From NCBI RefSeq assembly GCF_007859715.1, contig NZ_SJPG01000001.1:4966001-5030000 (forward strand): DNA of 64,000 nt. Reading direction: 5' to 3'. The position numbers and the translations under genes are program-made. Of this stretch, positions 1 to 8,866 are shown in pieces. The notes below the pieces were generated by a model. That model did not search any database, was not told the origin of the DNA, and saw only the letters and a program-made list of their open reading frames with translations. Position 1 is the first letter of the stretch, and each line of letters opens with the position of its first letter. This DNA is from Rubinisphaera italica (lineage in GTDB: Bacteria > Planctomycetota > Planctomycetia > Planctomycetales > Planctomycetaceae).

Positions 1-2
1 GA

Positions 3-1838
3 TCGTGGATTTTGAACCTGAATGGTCTGGGCGGCGGCATCTTTGCGACCACAACCACCCTCTGGAATAAAACACCCGCTCAGATTGCCAGTACTCTCTC
101 AGGCGTCTCCGGACTTGAAGTGACCGCCACGGGATCGAGCAACGCATTCACCCTTTCGATTGTCTCTCAGGCCGCTCTGAGTGGATCCGTGCAAAACTAC
201 ACGCTGGCCGGAACCGCACCGGTGCCCTCGGTCGAAACCACTCGACCATACGAAGCCGTTTCGAACACGCGGCAAAAACTGATCATCGACGATTTCGAAT
301 CCCTGGGCGGCGGTTACATCGAGCTGCGTCATTCGGGCAATGCTGGTGTGGTCTATCTGCCGATCGACGATCAGGCCATCCATACGGCGCTCAATGAGAT
401 TGCTGCACTCAATGGCAATGTCTTTGTCACCGGCCTGGCTTTCAACGCCTGGCAGATTGAATTCAACGGCGACCTGGCCGGCGAGGATGTCGCCTTGATT
501 CAGGTGACTTCCTATCTCGATCCAATTGATCCCAATGGAGAATTTTCAACCGCGACCTGGTACCGGATTCAGGTCGGTTCCAACGGAGCGTCTATCCTGA
601 TCACAGAACAACAAAAAGGGTCCCCAGCCGTGGGGGCTCAATATCGCCTGTTTGTCCTGGGCGATCCGCATTTCGGATTCTATGAATTGACATTAACGTC
701 GATCGATGGATCGACGACGTTCTTAGCGCCAGTGACGACTGAACCGATTGAATTCGACGCCACGGCAACCGATAACAAAACCGCGCTCGAAGGACTTGAT
801 GGCCTGGGAGCGGGCGATGTCCTTGTGATTGGTGATCTCGCATCGGGAATGCTGTTCGATTTCAACACGTCCGTCGGACCTATCACAATGTCGGCGGCGG
901 ATCTCAATCTCACGAACTCTCAGATTGCTGCTCTCGAATACATTCCAGGCGGTCGCCTGCAGGCCTCCGAGCTGGTCCGCTCAGCGGGGGCCAATCATTT
1001 TGATGATCCGCTCAACTGGCGAGTCGTCGATACCGGGGAAAGCCGGATCCCGAATTCCGGGGACGTCATCATTTTTGAATCGGGTCGAATTCCCTGTTTG
1101 TACGGATTACGGCAACGCATCACATTTACAGTCGATCCGGCCACCAACGAATTGATTCTCGACCAGCAGGCCGATTTCCGGGTCGGTCAAACATTGATGG
1201 TCAAGACATCAGACACGCTGCCTGGCGGCCTCGACATTGCCGAGGCTTACACAGTCGCGGAATATGATCGCGATTCGTTGCGGCTTAAACTGACGCTCGC
1301 TGGCGTGCCTGTCACCATCAACAATTACGGAGGAGGCACCCACACAATTCGCCTGGTGTTCGATGCATTGTTGCACCGCTCCCGTTTCACGGCCGCAATC
1401 GGTTTGCCGCGTATGAATGCAGGCGGATATCAGGAGTACTTGCCGACCTCCCTCGAAATCGGTGTTGATCCGGATGGACAACAATTGCTCCAGATCGGCG
1501 AAGGCAACGGATCGAGTTCCGGACGGATGCGATTCGATGTGGGCGGCGATCAGGTATTTGTCGAGATCCACAATACCGGCGGTGCCATCGAGCTCGGTGT
1601 GCCGGCACTCGTCATCAATGGCACGAATTCCAGCAACGAATACGAGCAGCTCGACGGCGACGTCGGCCTGGGATTCTTCGAGGGCGATGCCTTTCACTTC
1701 ACCAAACTTCGAATTCATTCGGGCTCGCTGTTTTACGGGCGGATTTATTCCTCGGTCGCCTGTGAATTCCGCAACCTCGGCGGCTCGATCGACGGACGCG
1801 AGGGAACCATTTCCGGAAAGATTTCGAGCAAGCCATGA
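3..1838 (+). CDS. Phage-associated fibre-like protein, 5' end outside the window
   Basis: The reading frame is open to the left edge: the codons before the first possible start (TTG at 12) are all sense, so this is the C-terminal part, at least 612 residues, of a longer gene. I do not recognise a named family. The protein is rich in Gly, Thr, Ser and short beta-strand-like stretches with no membrane segment. The last 150 residues alternate hydrophobic and Gly/Asn residues, as in beta-solenoid or tail-fibre proteins. It overlaps the next gene by four bases (ATGA), so the two are translationally coupled. Position at the head of a plus-strand operon ending at an att-like site suggests a late phage structural gene. 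That role is inference. Confidence 0.6.
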   Translation, partial: SWILNLNGLGGGIFATTTTLWNKTPAQIASTLSGVSGLEVTATGSSNAFTLSIVSQAALSGSVQNYTLAGTAPVPSVETTRPYEAVSNTRQKLIIDDFESLGGGYIELRHSGNAGVVYLPIDDQAIHTALNEIAALNGNVFVTGLAFNAWQIEFNGDLAGEDVALIQVTSYLDPIDPNGEFSTATWYRIQVGSNGASILITEQQKGSPAVGAQYRLFVLGDPHFGFYELTLTSIDGSTTFLAPVTTEPIEFDATATDNKTALEGLDGLGAGDVLVIGDLASGMLFDFNTSVGPITMSAADLNLTNSQIAALEYIPGGRLQASELVRSAGANHFDDPLNWRVVDTGESRIPNSGDVIIFESGRIPCLYGLRQRITFTVDPATNELILDQQADFRVGQTLMVKTSDTLPGGLDIAEAYTVAEYDRDSLRLKLTLAGVPVTINNYGGGTHTIRLVFDALLHRSRFTAAIGLPRMNAGGYQEYLPTSLEIGVDPDGQQLLQIGEGNGSSSGRMRFDVGGDQVFVEIHNTGGAIELGVPALVINGTNSSNEYEQLDGDVGLGFFEGDAFHFTKLRIHSGSLFYGRIYSSVACEFRNLGGSIDGREGTISGKISSKP

Positions 1839-2548
1839 GCGGCGTAATTTTCTCACAACGGGATGCGGCCAGGACACGCGAAGCGGTTCTCGCCTATGAG
1901 AATCGAATCATCAGCGGGGAATCGACCAAGGATCCCCCGCGCCGATTCTTTCAGGTGACACCCTTCAAAATGTTTCAGCTGCTCGAATCGGCTGCGCCTC
2001 CGGAATCCCCACAAAAACCAGTGGCCGTGAAAGCACAGCCGTTCGAAGGGGAAACGCCGCAACTGATCTTCCAGGACGAACGCGACGAATACGGCAATTT
2101 ACTGCCAGTCGAGGAAACGATTTATCACGCGCTGCCTGGCTTGCGTTTGTGCGATCGCACATTGGTGTTTGCGGTGCAGTCGGAAGGGGCCTGGCGAATC
2201 ATTCACGCCGAGCAATGGCCGGTGATGGTTCAGCAGATCGACGCCGACGGCTTTCCCGATGGCACGGTCGATTGCACGCTCGTCATTGATGAAACGAGTC
2301 ATGCGTTTTCATTATCGACACACGCGACCAAAGAGCAGCTGCTCACAGCCGTGCGATCGCATCCCCGCATTCTGGATCCGCTGCATGTGAAAGCCATCGG
2401 CGGTCCGCTCACTTACTGTGCTATCAATCTGATGTTTGGCCCTTCAATGACGGGCAAGACGATCGAGCCGTTACAAATCAGCAATCTGGGATTGCCACCC
2501 GGGCAAGGCCTACGTCTTCGCTTGCTGGCTCCCACCTGGTCGGACTAA
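1835..2548 (+). CDS. Unknown protein of the plus-strand phage-like operon
   Basis: This encodes 237 residues of no family I can name. The ATG overlaps the upstream stop, and its own TAA overlaps the next ATG by one base, so three genes form one tightly coupled unit. The protein is soluble-looking, without signal peptide or membrane segment. The N-terminal third is Pro/Glu-rich (several PP and PxP pairs around residues 50-70). The rest is beta-rich with a Cys-Ala-Ile segment near residue 195. Its position between a fibre-like and a propeller-like gene suggests an accessory virion or adhesion protein. It could equally be a planctomycete-specific cargo gene. Confidence 0.55.
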   Translation: MSGVIFSQRDAARTREAVLAYENRIISGESTKDPPRRFFQVTPFKMFQLLESAAPPESPQKPVAVKAQPFEGETPQLIFQDERDEYGNLLPVEETIYHALPGLRLCDRTLVFAVQSEGAWRIIHAEQWPVMVQQIDADGFPDGTVDCTLVIDETSHAFSLSTHATKEQLLTAVRSHPRILDPLHVKAIGGPLTYCAINLMFGPSMTGKTIEPLQISNLGLPPGQGLRLRLLAPTWSD

Positions 2549-3972
2549 TGAAAACGATTCAAACGCGACAAGAGATCCTTTCTCCGGGATCCCGTTCCCG
2601 GCTGCCGGTCCTGTTTTGCCGATCGACGGCCAACGGCCAGCTGCTCTGGTCCCGTGGCGATGGGATAGCACACTCACGTCCTGTCGATGCGTCGGTCTCG
2701 TTTTCCGATTCGTGCGGTTCGTTCTCGATCGAGAAGGGGACCACGGCTGAGAATTTATATTCGCGTGAATTTGCATTTCTGCATGCGAACGGTTCGCACG
2801 TGGTGGCTGTGACGCAATCGAGTGAAGATCGCGGCGATTTATCCAGCCTGGTTCCCATCGTCACGTCGTGGGAGCATTCTGGCGGCTTATCGTTCGCATT
2901 ATTGCAGCGGGATTTCCCGTATGGCACGGAAGTGATCAATGCGGCCGCTCGATCCGGGATCGTGTGGATTCAAACAATTCACAACACTGGCGGCGAGCTG
3001 CTCGCGATCGATGTTGCTGGCGGTCTGCAATCGCGTCCGACCGGTTTTGGAATTCTGGGATCCGAGGACCTCGGCCCAATGGTCCGGAGCGACGGCTCAA
3101 TCTATGTCGGATCCGGCAGCCAGTTCGGTGTCATGCGTCCCAATGGCCAGCTGCTCTGGTCGCGATCATATTTGCCGAATCTCCGGGAGCCGGCTTATTT
3201 TCTGTATCCCAACGGAGATTTGCTGCTCTGGAATCGTGAGTTCTACGACGGGCGTTTGATTCGTTTCAATGGCTCAACGGGGGCCATCATGGCAACCAGC
3301 GAACATGCCGACGAACGTTATTCGTTCATCGGCGACGGTCGACCAGGTCCGGACGGATCCGGAGGCGGCTTTTTCATCCTGCCCGACGGTCGGATCGGTT
3401 TCAATTCCATGTATACGGGCGAAGTTTACGGATATCAGGACGGCGACCAGTTTGTAGTCTATCCGGAACCGACGATGACCATTGGCGAAGTTCCACCTGG
3501 TGCGCTGCCACTCTGGCAAGTGATCAGCGGGATTCTGGATAACGATTTGCGAATCACCGAATGGCGGGAAGATCGTTCAGCCGTTGGCGGTGCTGATGAT
3601 TCGATTATTGGCTACCTCAAAGGCAATGTGAATGGCCTCACCTGGAATGATCAGTTCGGAACATTCGTCGGCTTGTGGCGATCGGAAGTGGAAATTCCCG
3701 ACGACATTTCGGTTCCCTGGCCACTGGTACCGGGATCAAACATCGACAAGCGAACAAGAATCAAAGGCGAACCATCGCAACCAGCGGTCCGCGATGCGGC
3801 GGGAAACTGGTATTCGCCAGAACTCGAACAGGGCAACGCCCGGATCAAGTCGATCACGGCAAACGGCGTCGATCGCTGGTCGATCGACCTCGGTTGGAAT
3901 GCCGATCTGCAATTCGGTGCCAGATCAATCTCAATCAGCGGCGATGGAACGCGGCTGTTTTATCTGATGTGA
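2548..3972 (+). CDS. Beta-propeller-like protein (PQQ-type repeats), phage-associated
   Basis: 474 residues. Repeats of the pattern 'G-x-L-L-W-S-R' occur near residues 30 and 195, with related 'DG-x-I-Y-V-G' and 'NG-D-L-L-L-W' strands between them. This is what PQQ-like or quinoprotein propeller blades look like. There is no signal peptide, unlike exported host PQQ proteins, so a virion-attached or cytoplasmic protein is more likely. The start codon overlaps the upstream stop by one base. A hairpin follows 5 bp after the stop. The propeller assignment rests on blade-like repeats only. The function (adhesion, enzyme or structural) is unknown. Confidence 0.55.
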   Translation: MKTIQTRQEILSPGSRSRLPVLFCRSTANGQLLWSRGDGIAHSRPVDASVSFSDSCGSFSIEKGTTAENLYSREFAFLHANGSHVVAVTQSSEDRGDLSSLVPIVTSWEHSGGLSFALLQRDFPYGTEVINAAARSGIVWIQTIHNTGGELLAIDVAGGLQSRPTGFGILGSEDLGPMVRSDGSIYVGSGSQFGVMRPNGQLLWSRSYLPNLREPAYFLYPNGDLLLWNREFYDGRLIRFNGSTGAIMATSEHADERYSFIGDGRPGPDGSGGGFFILPDGRIGFNSMYTGEVYGYQDGDQFVVYPEPTMTIGEVPPGALPLWQVISGILDNDLRITEWREDRSAVGGADDSIIGYLKGNVNGLTWNDQFGTFVGLWRSEVEIPDDISVPWPLVPGSNIDKRTRIKGEPSQPAVRDAAGNWYSPELEQGNARIKSITANGVDRWSIDLGWNADLQFGARSISISGDGTRLFYLM

Positions 3973-3977
3973 AAGTC

Positions 3978-4013
3978 GGAGCACGGCGACGGCTGTTCCC
4001 CGTCGCCGGCTCC
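3978..4013. terminator. GC-rich hairpin after the operon
   Basis: Arms CGGCGACGG and CCGTCGCCG, extended by GGAGC and GCTCC with one bulged A, enclose a 7-nt loop. There is no T-tract, so it may act as an mRNA 3'-end stabiliser or a factor-assisted stop for the three-gene operon. Confidence 0.5.
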
Positions 4014-4062
4014 TCAACAATGGCCTGGTCAACACACTGACCAAACCAAAGTTGTAAGGAAT

Positions 4063-4389
4063 GTGAAAGTGATGCACGGAGGCAAAACTAATGGTCGGTC
4101 AACTGAGGAAATGTGCTGGCCTGAAATTGATCAAAAACCGTACTACGAATCGGATTCGGTCCGGTTGTATCGAGGGGAATCGCTGGAACTGCTGAAAGAA
4201 CTTGTGCGAGTCGCTCCGGACGATGGGCTGATTCTCGATCCATTCGCGGGAAGCGGAACAACGGGAGTCGCTGCGAGCTTGCAGGGTCGCCGGGCTGTCC
4301 TGATTGAGCAGTCTGAAGAGTACTGCGAAATCGCGGCAAAAAGACTCGAAGCGGCAAGCCGGGGTGAGATTATGGAACGTGTCAAATAA
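4063..4389 (+). pseudogene. Collapsed DNA methyltransferase (N4/N6 type), catalytic centre missing
   Basis: The 108 residues join two ends of a beta-class DNA N4/N6 methyltransferase. The start ('YYESD...[11 protein letters not shown]') is the usual N-terminus. The end has the SAM-binding motif [10 protein letters not shown] followed by a '[21 protein letters not shown]' type tail split over residues 75-105. The central portion, with the catalytic DPPY motif and target-recognition region (normally about 150-250 residues), is absent, and the two ends are fused in frame. The protein might still bind SAM but should not methylate. GTG at 4063 with AAGGA upstream fits as start. It sits beside the tRNA-like att site. 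An in-frame deletion remnant is the simplest reading; a short regulatory fold is possible. Confidence 0.75.
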
Positions 4390-4417
4390 GAGATCACCGG
4401 ACTGATATTCATCGGGA

Positions 4418-4463
4418 ACGGATTTTCAGTCCGATAACGGGGGTTCAAATCCCCCTGGGGTCA
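4418..4463 (+). other. 3' half of a tRNA gene (anticodon and T arms), candidate att site
   Basis: The sequence folds as an anticodon arm (ACGGA/TCCGA, four good pairs, loop TTTTCAG, which would read UUC, Glu), a 4-nt variable region, a perfect T arm (GGGGG/CCCCC with loop TTCAAAT) and a 3' acceptor strand TGGGGTC plus A. The 5' half does not fold: the expected acceptor partner GACCCCA is missing and no D loop with GG is seen. A retained 3' half is typical where integrases use the 3' end of a tRNA gene. A complete tRNA-Glu may lie left of the window. Confidence 0.6.
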
Positions 4464-4464
4464 A

Positions 4465-4496
4465 ATCTCTCTCAAACTTTTGAGAGAGATTTTTTT
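4465..4496 (+). terminator. Rho-independent terminator after the tRNA fragment
   Basis: A perfect 11-bp stem (4465-4475 with 4480-4490), a 4-nt loop and a run of seven T. It directly follows the tRNA 3' end, as in an intact tRNA transcription unit, so the tRNA end and its terminator were kept or duplicated together. Confidence 0.85.
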
Positions 4497-4514
4497 ATGC
4501 GCACTTCTTAAATC

Positions 4515-5756
4515 CTAAAAATCATACCACAAGCCAAAGCCCAGTAACTCTTCGTATTCATTCAGAAACGAAAGTTGCAGCGACTGACCGGCATAATATT
4601 GAATTCCGGCACGGAACAAACTGTCCTTTTCGTGTCCTCGCCATTGCCAGCCCGCCACAAAATTGACGCCACCACTGTAGTTGACTTCTTGTCGGATGAG
4701 TCCATTCACAGCCATGAAAGGCTGCGGGATACCATGTTCTGAGACGCAGATTGGTGAATAATCGACCCCGAACTGAAAATGCCAGGGTTCTGCTCCACCG
4801 TTTGTATTGTAGGCATAGTCGGCATCTGCATAAATTCGTACATCAGGGGTCGGAAAGAAACCTCCGCCCAGTACGATCGAATCTCGAAGATAGTCCAGTC
4901 GATTAAAACCTGGGTTTTTCAATAAAAACTCATCTCCCAGGTGCGAACTGATGTGATACCACTCCATCTTGGCCTGAAATCGTCCCTTCGTCCAGGTAAT
5001 CGGGACACCCACTTTAAAATCGACGGCATCGACATCCAAGCTTTCTACAAAATTTAATCGGGGAAATGCCGCTCCCCAAATGTCCAACTGCCAGCCTTCG
5101 TTAAATCGATGCCGCGTGGTTCCATATCGCAATAATCCAGCTCGCCCTCCCGACTCCAACTCCCAGATCCAGCCCGTTCCCTTCAGGTAGGCAATATTAG
5201 ACGCAAATCGAGGCTCGCGCGGGCCTCCCAGATAAGATTTGTAGAGAACTTCGGCCGGCAGCAGCGTCCATTGCCAGGGCTTGCCGTCATCGCAATATCC
5301 ATCGAGGCAATAATCGTCTGTCGGGTAACTTTGGGAGTTCCCCATCGCACTCGGGGAATTTAGCCACTGTTCCTGCCCGGTTGTCCCATAATTTTCAGAA
5401 AAATAGGGACCATTTCCAGACTCAAAGGTGTGTCCTCCCGGCAAAGGGAGTGCAACAGGAGGCTGCGGGACAGATGAAGAGTAGGGTTGGCCAGACAGTG
5501 CTTCTGGAATACTCGGGTCCGAAAGTTCGAGCGGTGAAGGCCGATCATCTGGCTTGGGAAACCCTGGAAGCATTTCAGAATCTGAATTTCGATCCCATTG
5601 AACGCCCGGGGCGGGAGGAGGCATTATTTCATACGGGAATTTGGTCACTTCAGGCTTGTGAAGTTGCCCTAAAGTTAATTCTGGATTTGCACAGAGGCAG
5701 ATCATGGTAGTGCACAGGAACACAAGAGTGTCCCAGCCGCATTCACGATAGAACAT
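4515..5756 (-). CDS. DUF1207 family outer-membrane-type protein
   Basis: 413 residues from the ATG at 5756, which has AGGG six bases upstream; the longer frame would start with TTG at 5828. An N-terminal hydrophobic segment (about residues 11-24) looks like a signal peptide. Residues 30-150 are Pro/Ser-rich linker, and the remainder matches DUF1207: aromatic, beta-rich strands such as 'GWQLDIWGAAFPRLN', 'MEWYHISSHLGDEFL' and a terminal 'ELLGFGLWYDF' ending in Phe, as in beta-barrel proteins. DUF1207 proteins are frequent in planctomycetes. The function is unknown; an outer-membrane barrel is likely. It is separated from both phage-like clusters by the terminator on one side and 175 bp on the other, so it is probably host. 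Confidence 0.8.
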   Translation of the reverse strand: MFYRECGWDTLVFLCTTMICLCANPELTLGQLHKPEVTKFPYEIMPPPAPGVQWDRNSDSEMLPGFPKPDDRPSPLELSDPSIPEALSGQPYSSSVPQPPVALPLPGGHTFESGNGPYFSENYGTTGQEQWLNSPSAMGNSQSYPTDDYCLDGYCDDGKPWQWTLLPAEVLYKSYLGGPREPRFASNIAYLKGTGWIWELESGGRAGLLRYGTTRHRFNEGWQLDIWGAAFPRLNFVESLDVDAVDFKVGVPITWTKGRFQAKMEWYHISSHLGDEFLLKNPGFNRLDYLRDSIVLGGGFFPTPDVRIYADADYAYNTNGGAEPWHFQFGVDYSPICVSEHGIPQPFMAVNGLIRQEVNYSGGVNFVAGWQWRGHEKDSLFRAGIQYYAGQSLQLSFLNEYEELLGFGLWYDF

Positions 5757-5931
5757 CAGAAGCCCTGATAGCAGGAGATCGGTGGGATAATAAGGAGGGA
5801 GGAGACTTATAACGGATTTTCTTAACAATCGCCTAGCGAAATTTTCTCAGAAGGAAATACCGTCTGATTACTGCTGTGATTCCACAATAAATTGTAAATT
5901 CAACAATGCGATCTCTGGATAACGAGGCAGT

Positions 5932-6894
5932 TCACAAGCAAATCAACTGCGAGAGCAGTCGCTGACGAAATGATCGGAGGGAAAAATGCTCGTCCGCATG
6001 GCTCTGGCAGTTTTGAGAATGCGAGATCCATCTCTCGGGGATTAACAACTCCTCTAACGCAGCTGAAAACTCTTCCACATTTCCACACAAGTAACCCGCT
6101 CCTGGAATGATTTGCTCCCGAAATCCACCTTTATCATCCACAACTGGTACACACCCACAACGCATCGCTTCAGCAACAGTCCGCCCGAACGATTCTGTCA
6201 AACTCGGATGATGATAGAGCAATACATGCCAATCTCTCAGTAATTTCCGGGCATTGAATTCCGCTCGATGAAAAACGGCACGCCCGCAACAAACTTCACG
6301 TAAAGATTGTTCTAAGGACTTCGGACAACCGACAAACGCCCAGTCAATCTGAGGATGAATTTTTACGAGTCGATCATAAAAGCTCAGCAACTCTGTCGGC
6401 CATTTTCGGTCCACTGGAGTGCAGATTCGTCCTACCACAAACCGCTTCTGCTCTCGACGACATGTCGACCCAGAGACTGCGACGGGAACACCTTGTGTTA
6501 AAACCTCAATCGATGGATGGCCAAGTTGCTCTTTCAGACTCTCGGAACAACAGACCATCCGCGCCGCGCCGGCTCGACTTCCCCCAGTAGAGTGAATGTA
6601 CTGCAGTCCGCGTACGGGCAAATTCTTTTTCTCATGTCCCCAAAAAACATTTGCTGGCGAAATGTTGTGCAATATCAGGACATCCGCTCGCCATGACATC
6701 AGTATTTCACTTGTCAGATGTGGAACAAAGGCAATTTTGCAATGTTCAAACGCTTGTCTTGTTTCCAACGTCGGCTGCGATCGAAACAGCACGACATGCT
6801 CGAAATCGGGTAACGCCCGTGTCACCGACCAAGCACATGCAGCCGTGCCGCCCACAATATTTCCCACATTACAATACTGAATCAGCCGCATCAT
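5932..6894 (-). CDS. Glycosyltransferase, GT4-like (GT-B fold)
   Basis: 320 residues. The C-terminal half carries the GT4 nucleotide-sugar signature: 'HPSLTESFGRTVAEAM' near residues 228-243, with the E-x7-E pattern and then 'GCVPVVDD'. The N-terminal half begins with a short 'GNIVGGTAACAWSV' glycine loop typical of GT-B acceptor domains. There is no signal peptide or membrane span, so it acts in the cytoplasm. It is the last gene of the minus-strand cluster, 50 bp after the GT2 gene. The sugar donor and acceptor are not predictable. Its link to the hub and DUF115 genes upstream suggests modification of a phage tail protein or of a surface glycan. Confidence 0.8.
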   Translation of the reverse strand: MMRLIQYCNVGNIVGGTAACAWSVTRALPDFEHVVLFRSQPTLETRQAFEHCKIAFVPHLTSEILMSWRADVLILHNISPANVFWGHEKKNLPVRGLQYIHSTGGSRAGAARMVCCSESLKEQLGHPSIEVLTQGVPVAVSGSTCRREQKRFVVGRICTPVDRKWPTELLSFYDRLVKIHPQIDWAFVGCPKSLEQSLREVCCGRAVFHRAEFNARKLLRDWHVLLYHHPSLTESFGRTVAEAMRCGCVPVVDDKGGFREQIIPGAGYLCGNVEEFSAALEELLIPERWISHSQNCQSHADEHFSLRSFRQRLLSQLICL

Positions 6895-6944
6895 ATTCCT
6901 TTCGGGAATTCACCGTAAGCCACCAGTCCACTCAAACCACGATC

Positions 6945-7664
6945 CTATCGAACAGTTCCAAATTCATGTTTCACTTTCTGCCACTTGAGCAGAAACCGCT
7001 CTCGATCCTCTTTCCACCATTGTGTCGATTCACTCAACCATTGGGTCGATTGATGCCCGCGATGCCTGATTCGCCCCGGATTCAACAGGCATAAATCCTG
7101 GGAGTTGCGATTAAACAACTGCAACCACCTCAATTGCCAGTCTGTATCTGACCAGTACAGCTTCAACGACTCGTCAAAACAACCAACGTTTTCAAATGTT
7201 GCTTTGGAAAAGCCCAGACACCAACCTTCCAGAAATGTCGCATCACCATGAGGGCAATGCCTGCGAAGATTTTTCGCCAACATCTTCTCACATCGCAAAG
7301 CCGCCCCAGCCAGGCCATGCTCGTTTCTTTTTAATAACGTCTGCATTTCCGGCAACCAGGCCCCCAGGGTCATGGCATCATTGTTTAGCAGGACTATGAA
7401 CCGGGAGTCCACAGCCGCGACTCCTCTGTTCCAGGCCGCGGTTACACCGCGATGATTTTGTGTGAGGATCGTCACTCGTGCATTCAAATACTTCTTCGCA
7501 TATCCACGGTTTTTCGCATCGCTACCATCATCCACAATAACAATTCGAAATTTCTCTTGATGATGACGCCATAACGAAGAGCAACACGCAACCGTTTCAA
7601 ACCAGCAATTGTGCTGAGGAATCACCACTGTGATCTCTTTAAGATTCTCTGCCATCCGCATCAT
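6945..7664 (-). CDS. Glycosyltransferase family 2 (GT-A fold)
   Basis: 239 residues. The N-terminal 'ITVVIPQHN' strand, 'IVIVDDGSD' (about residues 42-50), 'AAWNRGV' and the metal-binding 'LLNNDA' (DxD-equivalent, about residue 95) define a GT2 enzyme. The later 'FDESLKLYWSDTDWQLR' is the usual acceptor/base motif with the conserved D-x-D-W. No membrane segments. The start overlaps the stop of the DUF115 gene by four bases, so both should be made together. It probably adds a sugar to a substrate primed by the neighbouring enzymes. The donor is unknown. Confidence 0.85.
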   Translation of the reverse strand: MMRMAENLKEITVVIPQHNCWFETVACCSSLWRHHQEKFRIVIVDDGSDAKNRGYAKKYLNARVTILTQNHRGVTAAWNRGVAAVDSRFIVLLNNDAMTLGAWLPEMQTLLKRNEHGLAGAALRCEKMLAKNLRRHCPHGDATFLEGWCLGFSKATFENVGCFDESLKLYWSDTDWQLRWLQLFNRNSQDLCLLNPGRIRHRGHQSTQWLSESTQWWKEDRERFLLKWQKVKHEFGTVR

Positions 7665-8863
7665 CCCTCTTCATGAATCTCGATTTTCGCAGCTTGCAAC
7701 GCGCATAGTTTCTCACGATATCGTCGATCATTGTCATGATCACGAATTTCAAGATCTGCCTCATCCTGAATCTGTCCCTCTTCTTGTTCTCTCTTCTTCT
7801 CACATCGAGCTCGATGACAATCTCTCCTCTCTTCTGGCCAGTGAAGCGGTTGAAAGTCACGCATTTTCCAGTCCAGCCTGGGCAGTCGCGGACCAGTGAT
7901 CGAATACAATCCTGCCGTCACTTCTTCGGAGGGATTTCCCACCCGCTCACAAACTTCAGCAAAGACTTCTTCAACATTCTGATACGGAAAATAATCATTC
8001 AATCGGCTCCCCGGCGTGACCGAGACCAACTGCAATCCTGCTCGCGACATTGACAATCGCGACAATCGCAAATACTGGGACACACGGAAATAATGAGCAT
8101 CCGTCGCCACCGCAGCCGCCAGCGATTTCTCCTGATCGAAGTGATAGACCTGGGCTGACTCCAACTGCGCTAGCTCTTTACAGCTGATTCCCTGTTTTTC
8201 ACAGGTTGAGACAAATTCACTCAGCGAAACATTTTCCCCAAAGGAGACTCCCCTCTTCGTCGCATAGCTACACATTTCTGCAGAGACCTTGATGTGCATT
8301 TCACATCCGGCCAGATAAATCCGCCGGAATCCCAGTTGATACAAAATGTCGATGGACTGCACAAAACTATCATTCCAATCAACAATTCTGTTGTGAGCCC
8401 AATCCAGAAAGTCATCAAAGCCCCGCTCTCGCTCGCCTTCAAAGAAATACAGATTAGGACACTCACAAACTTTGTACGTTGACTCCGGCACAAGATCCGA
8501 ACTCCGTCGAAAATTGACAAACTTCGTGATTCCCGCATCCAGATACACAGATCGCAAGAACCGCGACGTCGGATCATAAGCGGTCCAGAACGTCGGTCTC
8601 AGCATTCCACTCCCTGCTAAATTCACCGCCATCACCGGCACCGGCGTCCGCTCAATCACATCTGCCAACTCCTGCGTCAATGAAGGGCCACCGCCAACTA
8701 ACCAGCACGCACTACCGTGTGGAGCAGCAAAGTTCCCCTTCAGATTTGCATCCTTCCGCTGACGATCCGTCGTCCCTCGAAAAAATGTCCCCTCAATTCC
8801 CTGCATCATTTTATCCTTACAACTTTGTCGGTCAGACACTGCTCGGCGAATAAGACTAAACAT
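7661..8863 (-). CDS. DUF115 / Maf-like Rossmann protein (putative protein glycosylation enzyme)
   Basis: 400 residues from the ATG at 8863, three bases after the stop of the tail-hub gene; an internal ATG at 8809 is also possible. 'WLVGGGPSLTQEL' (about residues 55-67) is the nucleotide-binding loop of DUF115/MAF proteins. 'FWTAYDPTSRFL' and 'GFRRIYLAGCEMH' match the later conserved blocks. Some relatives (Maf flagellin glycosyltransferases) transfer nonulosonic acids to Ser/Thr; others resemble MptE pyrophosphokinases. The last 60 residues are highly charged (Glu/Arg/Asp) and may be an extra tail. Coupling to a Ser-rich tail protein on one side and two glycosyltransferases on the other favours a protein-glycosylation role. 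That is inference. Confidence 0.65.
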   Translation of the reverse strand: MFSLIRRAVSDRQSCKDKMMQGIEGTFFRGTTDRQRKDANLKGNFAAPHGSACWLVGGGPSLTQELADVIERTPVPVMAVNLAGSGMLRPTFWTAYDPTSRFLRSVYLDAGITKFVNFRRSSDLVPESTYKVCECPNLYFFEGERERGFDDFLDWAHNRIVDWNDSFVQSIDILYQLGFRRIYLAGCEMHIKVSAEMCSYATKRGVSFGENVSLSEFVSTCEKQGISCKELAQLESAQVYHFDQEKSLAAAVATDAHYFRVSQYLRLSRLSMSRAGLQLVSVTPGSRLNDYFPYQNVEEVFAEVCERVGNPSEEVTAGLYSITGPRLPRLDWKMRDFQPLHWPEERRDCHRARCEKKREQEEGQIQDEADLEIRDHDNDRRYREKLCALQAAKIEIHEEG

Positions 8864-8866
8864 TCA

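Noticed and set aside
4390..4463. Complete tRNA gene
   Set aside because: Acceptor pairing is only 5 of 7 and no D arm or D loop with GG exists; only the 3' half is convincing.
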